Origin: Candidatus Peregrinibacteria bacterium
GTDB lineage: Bacteria > Patescibacteriota > Gracilibacteria > Peribacterales > Peribacteraceae
Direction of reading: 5' to 3'
DNA length: 7,029 nucleotides
Assembly (NCBI GenBank): GCA_016866815.1
Contig: VGKZ01000055.1
Location: forward strand, 1-7,029
Of the stretch, positions 1 to 5,644 are shown in pieces. Both the position numbers and the translations under genes were made by a program. The notes beneath the pieces were generated by a model. The model was not told the origin of the DNA. It saw only the letters and a list, made by a program, of their open reading frames with translations, and made no database searches. How positions within the stretch are numbered: position 1 is the first letter of the stretch; each line of letters opens with the position of its first letter.

Positions 1-32
1 CCGCGCTCAGGATGCCACCGCAGACGTTTACC

Positions 33-125
33 CTACGCTACGAAACGACACGATTCCTCATTCCTAGCAATGTGTCTTAAGAAAGGGGTACTTGCCAGAG
101 TGGATTGCTGTGCGGAGTCAGCCAT
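33..125 (-). pseudogene. Short ORF behind promoter copy 1; possibly the broken start of a second module
   Basis: An ATG at 123-125 lies 22 nt past the -10 box of promoter copy 1, almost the same distance as between the -10 box and the start of the 116-aa gene at 2971 (21 nt). It opens only 30 codons (beginning MADSAQQS, ending CRFVA) before TAG at 33-35. The first 13 bases match the start of the 116-aa gene at 10 positions, and both N-termini are short and Ser/Ala-rich. After that no clear likeness remains, and all three minus frames contain stops before the left edge. It could be a frameshifted paralogue of the 116-aa gene, a true short peptide, or untranslated leader of a gene lying further left. 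I cannot decide among these; the protein itself is not recognised. Confidence 0.3.
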
Positions 126-147
126 GTGTTTTTGTGTCTATCGAAGT

Positions 148-176
148 ATTATAGCAAAAAAACGCATTTCGGACAA
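148..176 (-). promoter_or_regulatory. Sigma-70-type promoter, copy 1, reading toward the left edge
   Basis: On the minus strand there is a -35 box TTGTCC (171-176), a 17-nt spacer (154-170) and a perfect -10 box TATAAT (148-153). A TG lies one base upstream of the -10 box (155-156), making it an extended -10. The expected transcript starts near 141 and runs toward position 1, away from the 791-aa gene, whose stop codon lies upstream at 249-251. No gene with a long open frame lies downstream inside the window. The -35 to spacer part is identical to the promoter at 2993-3021. Confidence 0.7.
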
Positions 177-220
177 CTCCAGACCTCTCACTGAAAAACA
201 GTATTGCCTCTATGACAACA
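155..220 (-). repeat. Direct repeat copy 1: promoter core plus upstream block
   Basis: Positions 155-176 (22 nt, covering the -35 box and spacer) are identical to 3000-3021. Then, 30 nt beyond the -35 box in both copies, 207-220 matches 3052-3065 at 12 of 14 positions. Scattered identity fills the region between. The -10 boxes just outside the repeat are also the same. The two copies are 2845 bp apart and in the same orientation, flanking the two-gene module. Confidence 0.7.
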
Positions 221-248
221 AAAAATTATTTGCTTCCCAAAGCCGAAA

Positions 249-2624
249 TTACACCATTCCTTCGAATTTACTGGGATCTCCGATGTTGGCGGTTCTCGCA
301 GTCGGATTATCGCCTCTGGTCTGGTGCACTTCGGCATCGGTTACCTGGGCTTTTTTTGCATCCTTATCGGCATATAAATGTGCTTCTCCGTAGCTTAAAC
401 GTCTGCCTGGCCGACCATTCACACCTTGTGCTAAGTATTTCGCAAGTGCGGCATTATAAGCTGTAGATGTAGTTTGTTCATCCGCCGTACTTCTAGCAAG
501 ATTCACCACTTCCTCTTTTGTTTGTGTAAATACCGTAACGCGTCCGCTCTCCCCGCCGGTGTCTTTGAACTTTTGCATTTCTTCCGCCAATCCTCCGCCA
601 TGGCAAGCAATATTATTGACGGTAAATTTACAGTCCGGAAATTCTTTAAAAATCGCTGTGAGTTGTTCTGCGCGCAATTCATTCGGGCCAAAACCCATGC
701 CACTCTCCGAGCCGTGAGCGTTGATATTAATGTAAATATTCTTTATACCATTCTTCATCAGTGTTCCAATTTGCTCACGCAGGGCATTGGCAGGATTTTT
801 TACCGAACCGTCGATTGTTCCTTCGGGCGTTTTGTATAGATTATATCGTTCGCTTAGAAGCTTAGAGAATTCCCGATTTTCTTGAGCTATCTCACTTGTA
901 AGCCTATCGCTTAAATCGGAAAGCTCTATATACCCCATGGGTTCGTTTTTGGCGGGTTCAAATCCCTTGCCCATACCAGCCGCATCCGCGCTCTCACTCT
1001 TACGGTACTCCATGGCTTTTGCAGCGTAGAGTTTGAGCGTATCTGCATTCAATTTCACGTCATCTGGGATGCGTGCTGTCACAGAATGATCTGAACTTAA
1101 CCGAATAACGGGATCGCCGTTGTTTAGACCGACATCCCAAGCTTCCTTGCCGATTTGTATCGTAGTAACGGCACCTTTCTTATTTGATATGACCGTAACT
1201 CCGGAGGTTTCTATAGCAGTACGCATCGAGTCGGAAAGCGGAAGTGTAGTCAGATTTTGATTGTGTATGTCCGCCTGTTCCTTAAGCCATGTATTAACTT
1301 GTTCCGTATTGCCTTGGACTTTCCACCCAGCCGGAGGCCCTTCTCCCGATCGCTCCGGGCTTTTTTCCCCCGCAGGAGGTTTCTCCTCGGCTTTGGGAGC
1401 CTCTTTCGGCAATGCTGCAATGGCTGCCGCAATGTCCGCCTTAAGTTTCGTCATCTCTGCAACACGTGTGTTTCCTTCGCGAACGGCCTTCTCCGCCTCC
1501 ACGAGATTTGCTTCCAATTTTTTGATGCTCTCCGTGAGGTCACTCAAGCGTTTATTTTCCTCTTCGGTGCGATCGGGTTTCTCGTCGAGGGCCTTCTTAT
1601 CATCTTTTGCCTTCTGGAGATCGGTATTGATTTGCTTCTTGCGGTCTTCCGCTTCCTTCACGTCGGTCTTGGCGTCGGCAATGTGCTTGTCGGCCTGCTT
1701 GTCGAAGCCTTCGAGCTTCTGTTTCGTGTCGGCAGGGTTACCGGGGTTTTCTGTAGAGGATTTGATGAATGTTTTTGTGTCCGTGACGAGCGCATCATCC
1801 CCGGCTTTATCGGTTTGTTGTTCCGATTTTTCCTTCTTCTCACGCCTTGCGATCAATCCGCACTCCGCGAGGAGATCCATGATCATCTCGATGAGTTCAC
1901 CGAACTTTTTCATGAACTCTTTGAGGTCATTCTTTTTCTCATTACCCTTGTTAGCCTTCTCTCCCGGTTTCGCCTGAATCTCCTGCGCAGCCTTGAGCAG
2001 ATTTTGCACGTTCTCCGGTGCGGTCTTCAATCTCTGCGCGAGCCACCCATTGCGTTTATCCGCGGGTTGCTGCCCGTAATCCACTGCCAACTTTTCCATG
2101 TAATTGAGGTCTTCCGGCGTTAATTTCGAGACGCTGTCTTTGAGTTTTGCAAGTTGTTCGGGTTTCACGCCGAGTTTTTCCGCAATGTTCGCGAATGCTT
2201 TCTCTTGTGGTGATTGCTCTGCTTTCTTGTCGGTCGTCTGCTCCTGCTCCGGTTTGTTTGGTTGTTCCTGTCCCGCTGCACGCTGCTCCAGTGTTTTCAG
2301 TGTCTGCTCCATACGCTGGAGAAGTTCCTGCTGCTCGGGTTTGTCGGGGAATTCCTCAGCGACGGCTCTCACGGAATCAACCGCTTTTTTATAATGCTCA
2401 GCGATCTTCTTCCAGTTGGTATGCACTTCCTTCTCTGCCTTGTTGATGTCCTGCTGGAGTTCCTGTTCGACGTTTTCCGGATCAATCGTTTCCTGCTTCT
2501 CTTTCCCGTCGTGTTTTTCCTCCGGTTGCGCCTCCTGCACATCAGGGGCTTCCGGTCCCCCGAACGCAAGCAGGCGTCGTTCGGACTCCTCGTTCTGCCG
2601 GTTATGGAAGAAAGCCATCCTCAT
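249..2624 (-). CDS. Large charged coiled-coil protein with caspase-like His/Cys C-terminal domain
   Basis: 791 aa, not recognised as a named family. Seen in order: a conserved-looking N-terminal patch (ERRLLAFGGPEAP, residues 15-27); a Glu/Lys/Gln-rich helical region (about 40-270) with a more globular helical stretch at 140-215 and an amphipathic helix at 235-259; a long coiled coil (about 300-405); a Pro/Glu/Gly linker (406-432); a mixed alpha/beta region (433-545); and a C-terminal domain (about 560-791). In that domain the hydrophobic strand IYININ leads into AHG (His637), and 37 residues on the strand FTVNNI leads into ACHGGG (Cys674). This strand-His-Gly ... strand-Ala-Cys-x-Gly layout is that of clan CD cysteine peptidases (caspase/C11/C80/CHAT type), so a protease or self-processing role is inferred, not shown. 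Only three cysteines are present (255, 665, 674). There is no signal peptide or membrane segment, so it is probably cytosolic unless exported by an unusual route. The start at 2624 overlaps the 116-aa gene stop (ATGA) and has no Shine-Dalgarno; Met3 is a possible alternative start. Confidence 0.85.
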   Translation of the reverse strand: MRMAFFHNRQNEESERRLLAFGGPEAPDVQEAQPEEKHDGKEKQETIDPENVEQELQQDINKAEKEVHTNWKKIAEHYKKAVDSVRAVAEEFPDKPEQQELLQRMEQTLKTLEQRAAGQEQPNKPEQEQTTDKKAEQSPQEKAFANIAEKLGVKPEQLAKLKDSVSKLTPEDLNYMEKLAVDYGQQPADKRNGWLAQRLKTAPENVQNLLKAAQEIQAKPGEKANKGNEKKNDLKEFMKKFGELIEMIMDLLAECGLIARREKKEKSEQQTDKAGDDALVTDTKTFIKSSTENPGNPADTKQKLEGFDKQADKHIADAKTDVKEAEDRKKQINTDLQKAKDDKKALDEKPDRTEEENKRLSDLTESIKKLEANLVEAEKAVREGNTRVAEMTKLKADIAAAIAALPKEAPKAEEKPPAGEKSPERSGEGPPAGWKVQGNTEQVNTWLKEQADIHNQNLTTLPLSDSMRTAIETSGVTVISNKKGAVTTIQIGKEAWDVGLNNGDPVIRLSSDHSVTARIPDDVKLNADTLKLYAAKAMEYRKSESADAAGMGKGFEPAKNEPMGYIELSDLSDRLTSEIAQENREFSKLLSERYNLYKTPEGTIDGSVKNPANALREQIGTLMKNGIKNIYININAHGSESGMGFGPNELRAEQLTAIFKEFPDCKFTVNNIACHGGGLAEEMQKFKDTGGESGRVTVFTQTKEEVVNLARSTADEQTTSTAYNAALAKYLAQGVNGRPGRRLSYGEAHLYADKDAKKAQVTDAEVHQTRGDNPTARTANIGDPSKFEGMV

Positions 2625-2971
2625 GCGGAAAACAGGGATTCCAAATGTTCGAGTTTCGCCTGCTCAAACCCGCGCGCGTTGTCTTCGACGGAGTGTTTGA
2701 GATCCCGACCGAAGCTCCGCACCTGTTCGCGAAACACCGTAAAGTATTCGACGCTGCGCTTACGGTACTCAATGATCGCCGTGCGGTACCGCTCCATGCG
2801 TTTTTGATGGTCCTCCGGAGTTTCATTCGCATACCGCTCTTTGAGTTTGTGAACGTCCGGGATGGTAAGGTCTTTTTCGATCTGCCCCATCACCGCATTG
2901 AAAAACTCTTTGCCGTCCTTCGGAAGACTTGGGATGTTGGGAACGCCAGAGGCATTTCCTGAGGCAGGCAT
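2621..2971 (-). CDS. Small all-helical charged protein, translationally coupled partner of the 791-aa protein
   Basis: 116 aa, not recognised. After a flexible N-terminus (about 1-20, rich in Ser, Pro, Gly, Asn) the sequence is almost wholly predicted helix (21-115), rich in Glu, Lys and Arg, with aromatic residues spaced as on a packing face (Tyr62, Tyr69, Tyr76, Phe77, Phe80, Phe87). It has no Cys, no Trp, no signal peptide and no membrane segment. Its TGA stop overlaps the ATG of the 791-aa gene as ATGA, a usual sign of coupled translation and related function, so a binding partner, chaperone or regulator of the larger protein is a fair inference. Promoter copy 2 lies 21 nt upstream of its ATG, giving a short leader of about 14 nt with no Shine-Dalgarno. 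It could also be a fragment split from the larger protein's ancestor. Confidence 0.75.
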   Translation of the reverse strand: MPASGNASGVPNIPSLPKDGKEFFNAVMGQIEKDLTIPDVHKLKERYANETPEDHQKRMERYRTAIIEYRKRSVEYFTVFREQVRSFGRDLKHSVEDNARGFEQAKLEHLESLFSA

Positions 2972-2992
2972 GATTTGTGTGTAAATCCGACA

Positions 2993-3021
2993 ATTATACC
3001 AAAAAAACGCATTTCGGACAA
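2993..3021 (-). promoter_or_regulatory. Sigma-70-type extended -10 promoter, copy 2, for the two-gene module
   Basis: On the minus strand: -35 TTGTCC (3016-3021), a 17-nt spacer (2999-3015) including a run of seven T, an upstream TG (3000-3001) and a perfect -10 TATAAT (2993-2998). The predicted start is near 2985, about 14 nt before the ATG at 2971. This is the strongest promoter-like sequence in the window and is nearly the same as that at 148-176. Confidence 0.8.
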
Positions 3022-3065
3022 TTTCAGGCCCTGCTACCGCGGCAGATTATTCCTCTTTGGCAACA
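3000..3065 (-). repeat. Direct repeat copy 2: promoter core plus upstream block
   Basis: Partner of 155-220. The first 22 nt are identical. The block at 3052-3065 (minus strand TGTTGCCAAAGAGG) matches the other copy (TGTTGTCATAGAGG) at 12 of 14 positions and lies at the same 30-nt distance from the -35 box. The block is either an operator or activator site about 65-80 nt upstream of the transcription start, or leftover sequence of a shared ancestral upstream gene end. Confidence 0.7.
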
Positions 3066-3192
3066 TCAGATTTTGCCTGCCCCATCGACCTGGCCATCGT
3101 TTGATTCTGCAGCATTAGGGATGTCCGCTATCCTATCGATAGCTGCCTCTACCGAAAAAATCGTCGTCGGGTGTGTGGGTTTCCGTCGTCAT
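3047..3192 (-). pseudogene. Possible small gene remnant with two homopolymer frameshifts
   Basis: From ATG at 3190-3192 the minus strand reads MTTETHTPDDDFF and soon stops (TAG at 3133-3135). Dropping one base in the six-T run (3155-3160) moves into a frame reading SVEAAIDRIADIPNAAES and on to KI-stop. Dropping one base in the next short run (3071-3074) gives a tail ending SDVAKEE with TAA at 3047-3049. The joined product would be about 47 acidic residues of protein-like composition. Both breaks fall at homopolymers, so they could be sequencing errors or real decay. Open frames this short also arise by chance, so confidence is low. No function is recognised. Confidence 0.22.
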
Positions 3193-3198
3193 AGCAGC

Positions 3199-3226
3199 AT
3201 TGTGTTTTATCGAACGGTATTGTCAA
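3199..3226 (-). promoter_or_regulatory. Possible promoter for the remnant at 3047-3192
   Basis: A perfect -35 box TTGACA (3221-3226, minus strand) is followed after 16 nt by CACAAT (3199-3204), a moderate -10 box. Transcription would then start almost at the ATG at 3192, giving a leaderless message. The -10 box is weak and the downstream gene is doubtful. Confidence 0.28.
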
Positions 3227-3256
3227 TGAGGCTAGGCAAAAATAACCTGTTTTACC

Positions 3257-3307
3257 AAAGGCAATTATGCAATTGCAAAATAATACATAGAATACGCAAG
3301 TGCCTTT
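3257..3307. repeat. Nested inverted repeat downstream of the cca-type gene
   Basis: Outer arms AAAGGCA (3257-3263) and TGCCTTT (3301-3307) enclose, and share bases with, an inner hairpin GCAATT-ATGC-AATTGC (3261-3276). This includes a perfect 10-nt palindrome TGCAATTGCA (3268-3277). It lies 69-119 nt past the stop of the cca-type gene on that gene's strand, so it might help end its transcript, but there is no tight U-run and the stems are AT-rich. It could equally be a protein-binding site or chance. Confidence 0.35.
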
Positions 3308-3375
3308 CATCATTCGCTGAGATTCATAAACAACGATTGGTGATGGGTACTATGCAGGAGCTCAGTCCCATGTCA

Positions 3376-4767
3376 TCAGAGGAGGTGTTCCACCCTCTTC
3401 AGAAAGTCCCTCGCTTCCTTTTTTGTTGTGACTTCTTTACGTGTCTGCGCATCGTGTAGTGCTTTGAGGACCCGACCCACCGCCTCGCCGGGCTGAATAC
3501 CGAGAATCTCCATGACCTCATTTCCGGTGAGCAGAGGTTTCGCAGGACGCGGGTGGGCGTCCAGAAATCGGTTGTAGTCAGCGATGATTTCCTCATAGAG
3601 GGCAAAATCCTGTCGCCCCGTACCGGCGATATCCAGCCAGAAGAGCTGCAGCAATTCGATGAACCACGGGTGGTGATACCAATGCGCCTTTCGTTCCTCA
3701 TCGATTTCCCGAAACGTTCCCATCATCATGTGATGCTCAATCAGCCAACAGATTTTTTCCTTCCGGGCTTTTTCACACTGAAGCTTGAGGAAAATTCCCC
3801 CGGCTATCTTCGCGCCAACGGATGCGTGCTCGTTGAAGTGAATACGGTCATGCTCAATGGAAAATGTCTCTGCCTTTCCGACATCATGCAGCAGTGCGGC
3901 CCAGCGTACGTCCTTACCATGGTCCTCGGTAAACGAAGAAACGAGCTTCAGTATGTGATTCCAGACGTCACCTTCCGTATGGGGATCACTTGGTTGTCCG
4001 ATGCCCTTGCAGGCGTACAACTCGGGCAGAAGATGCTCGAGAACATCGGTCTCCCATAAGTCTTCTAAAACAGTCTCCGGATGCGGACAGAGAAGAGATT
4101 TCTCCAATTCCTGAAAGCATCGGAAGCCCGAGATTGTTTTTACTAAAGCCGCATGTGCATGCAAGGCATGGAATGTATCGGGGTGGTACTGACCGTTGAT
4201 CGTCGCGCGAAAGCGAATGATGCGGAGAAGGCGCAGCGCATCATGGCGTATCCGCTCACCAGGGTCGCCGATGATTCGGATCAGCTTCTCATGGAGATCC
4301 TTTTCACCCTCGAAAGGGTCCCAGAGTTCCTGGGATATCGGATTCCAGTAAATCGCATTGGCAGTGATATCACGGCGCTGAGCATCCTGCGCCCGATCCG
4401 TAAATGTCACTCCTGTCGGTTCCCGTCCATCACTATTGTCAGTTTCCTTGCGAAATGTCGTCACTTCGAATGTACTCCCTGCCAGTGAAATGACAACAGC
4501 TCCCAAATCTGCGCGACTGTCGTCACACTTCGCAAAGAGCTTCACAAGTTCTGCGGGCTTTGCATCCGTAGCAATGTCGATGTCTTTCGGAATCTTTCCG
4601 AGAAGCATGTCGCGCACGCATCCACCGACCCACCAGGCTTCGTACCCGTTATCGAATACTATCTCTGCTGCCCTGTAGGCGCGCTCTCCCAATTTCGTAT
4701 TCATCGTCAGCGCAATGGTTTCCTTCGCGAGCGGCATAGCGCTAGTATTCAGGTAGAGCGCATTCAT
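3376..4767 (-). CDS. cca: CCA-adding tRNA nucleotidyltransferase (class II) with HD domain
   Basis: 463 aa. It adds or repairs the 3'-CCA of tRNAs in the cytoplasm, using CTP and ATP. The N-terminal nucleotidyltransferase head has GGCVRD (residues 48-53) and the metal-binding pair DID (Asp62, Asp64). The conserved QRRDITANAI element is at about 130-139, followed by the RNA-binding element HDALRLLRIIRFRA. Residues 275-345 form an HD phosphohydrolase-type domain (LLHDVGK, His294-Asp295, with further histidines in EHH), as in many bacterial CCA enzymes, where it can trim 2',3'-cyclic phosphates. The frame is open to an ATG at 4824, but that would overlap the divergent gene; the ATG at 4767 has AAAGGA six bases upstream and was chosen. 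A pure CC- or A-adding relative or a poly(A) polymerase is possible; the HD domain favours full CCA addition. It ends with TGA. Confidence 0.92.
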   Translation of the reverse strand: MNALYLNTSAMPLAKETIALTMNTKLGERAYRAAEIVFDNGYEAWWVGGCVRDMLLGKIPKDIDIATDAKPAELVKLFAKCDDSRADLGAVVISLAGSTFEVTTFRKETDNSDGREPTGVTFTDRAQDAQRRDITANAIYWNPISQELWDPFEGEKDLHEKLIRIIGDPGERIRHDALRLLRIIRFRATINGQYHPDTFHALHAHAALVKTISGFRCFQELEKSLLCPHPETVLEDLWETDVLEHLLPELYACKGIGQPSDPHTEGDVWNHILKLVSSFTEDHGKDVRWAALLHDVGKAETFSIEHDRIHFNEHASVGAKIAGGIFLKLQCEKARKEKICWLIEHHMMMGTFREIDEERKAHWYHHPWFIELLQLFWLDIAGTGRQDFALYEEIIADYNRFLDAHPRPAKPLLTGNEVMEILGIQPGEAVGRVLKALHDAQTRKEVTTKKEARDFLKRVEHLL

Positions 4768-4773
4768 CGCAAA

Positions 4774-4779
4774 TCCTTT
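4774..4779 (-). promoter_or_regulatory. Shine-Dalgarno site fixing the start of the cca gene
   Basis: AAAGGA on the minus strand lies six bases before the ATG at 4767. It sits wholly in the 14-nt gap between the two divergent start codons and is the only clear Shine-Dalgarno seen before a gene in this window. It supports the shorter start over the upstream ATG at 4824; the ATGs at 4737 and 4704 have no well-placed site. Confidence 0.6.
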
Positions 4780-4781
4780 CG

Positions 4782-5609
4782 ATGCCTCTCCAGTTTGCCG
4801 TTGCAGGCGCACCGCACGGGACACCCGGTTCCGGTGGCACTGTGCGTGGTCTGCAGTATGCCCACTCCCTGGGTATTTCAGCTATGGAATTGGAGTGGGT
4901 GCAGAGTGTCCCGAAGAACCCTGAACGCATGTCGGAAGTGCGATCAACTGCGGAGTCGTTGGGCATGACTCTCACCGTTCATGCGCCGTATTTCGTGAAC
5001 CTCAATGCGGACGATCCCGGGAAGCTGAGCGCGAGTGTGCGCAGAATTCTCGATGCGCTCTCCATGGCTCAGTTGTGCGGAGCTGTTTCTGTGTGCGTAC
5101 ATCCGGCTTTCTACCTTGAAAAAGATCCTGCAATTGCACTGGAGAATGTCAGGAAGGCGACTGATGAGATCATGGAGCACAAATCACGACTCTTTCCCGA
5201 TGTGAATCTGGGGTACGAAACCATGGGCAAGCCGACGCAGTTCGGGACACTGGAGGAAGTGCTGATCATCAGTAGGGAATTCGGGATTTACCCTACTGTT
5301 GACCCTGCGCACATGCACGCGCGTTCGAATGGTGCGTGGAATACAACAGAGGAATGGCATGCAATGTTCGATCTCTATGCAGAGTACCTCGGTACATCCT
5401 CCCTGAGGAAAATGCACATCCACTACTCCGGAATTGCATACTCTATGAAAGGGGAGAAACACCACGTTCCCCTTGAAGAGAGTGATGCCCGATGGCGGGA
5501 TTTTCTCTCCGTGCTGAAGGATCGTAGAATCGGTGGCGTAGTAGTGTGTGAATCACCGCTGCTGGAATCCGATACATTGCTCCTGCAGGAAGCATTCACC
5601 GCATTGTAG
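4782..5609 (+). CDS. nfo: Endonuclease IV-family AP endonuclease (TIM barrel)
   Basis: 275 aa, full length for the family. Endonuclease IV cuts DNA 5' of abasic sites in base-excision repair and binds three zinc ions in an AP_endonuc_2 TIM barrel. The metal ligands appear in order: His67 (VHAPY), His107 (VHPAF), Glu146 (GYETMG), Asp174 and His177 (VDPAH), His212/His214 (MHIHYSG), Glu225 and His227 (EKHHVPL) and Glu257 (CESP). The Glu225 motif and HIHYSG resemble the shorter archaeal-type branch more than the E. coli enzyme, which has Asp at that place. The start is set by the N-terminal first strand (LQFAVAGAP) and by the neighbouring gene; there is no Shine-Dalgarno, so a leaderless or unstructured start is likely. 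Its start codon is 14 nt from that of cca on the other strand, and gap follows after 35 nt. A related sugar isomerase is the main alternative, but the complete ligand set argues for the nuclease. Confidence 0.88.
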   Translation: MPLQFAVAGAPHGTPGSGGTVRGLQYAHSLGISAMELEWVQSVPKNPERMSEVRSTAESLGMTLTVHAPYFVNLNADDPGKLSASVRRILDALSMAQLCGAVSVCVHPAFYLEKDPAIALENVRKATDEIMEHKSRLFPDVNLGYETMGKPTQFGTLEEVLIISREFGIYPTVDPAHMHARSNGAWNTTEEWHAMFDLYAEYLGTSSLRKMHIHYSGIAYSMKGEKHHVPLEESDARWRDFLSVLKDRRIGGVVVCESPLLESDTLLLQEAFTAL

Positions 5610-5644
5610 TCTTGTGATACCATACCGCTACCTACCACTATCCT

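Larger units (their letters stand above)
2972..3375. other. 404-nt intergenic region between the cca-type gene and the two-gene module
   Basis: No intact gene is supported here. The region holds promoter copy 2 (2993-3021), the upstream part of the direct repeat (to 3065), a possible frameshifted gene remnant on the minus strand (3047-3192) with a promoter-like sequence before it (3199-3226), and a nested inverted repeat (3257-3307). From 3308 to 3375 I see nothing distinctive. A plus-strand open frame of 160 codons (2977-3459) runs through it but ends inside the antisense of the cca-type gene and has no protein-like composition. Confidence 0.7.

Noticed and set aside
1..248. tRNA or other structured RNA at the left edge
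   Set aside because: No cloverleaf, T-loop consensus or strong hairpin was found on either strand.
1257..2123. A 288-codon hydrophobic plus-strand frame opposite the 791-aa gene
   Set aside because: Its Leu/Phe richness is the mirror of the Glu/Lys codons of the coiled coil on the other strand; it is a shadow, not a membrane protein.
3127..3143. Hairpin GCTATC-CTATC-GATAGC as a terminator or operator
   Set aside because: It is only a 6-bp stem with no T-run, and it lies inside the possible gene remnant; chance is likely.
2977..3459. A 160-codon plus-strand open frame across the intergenic region and the end of cca
   Set aside because: It starts antisense to promoter copy 2, has no ribosome binding site, ends inside cca antisense and has an unbalanced composition; it looks like a chance frame.
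4768..4824. N-terminal extension of the cca gene to the ATG at 4824
   Set aside because: It would overlap the coding start of the divergent nfo gene, adds residues not typical of the family, and a better start with a Shine-Dalgarno exists at 4767.
5595..5626. Possible promoter for gap (TG one base before GATACC, with TTCACC upstream)
   Set aside because: The -10 box matches the consensus at only half its positions and the -35 spacing is short (15 nt), so I do not list it as a feature.
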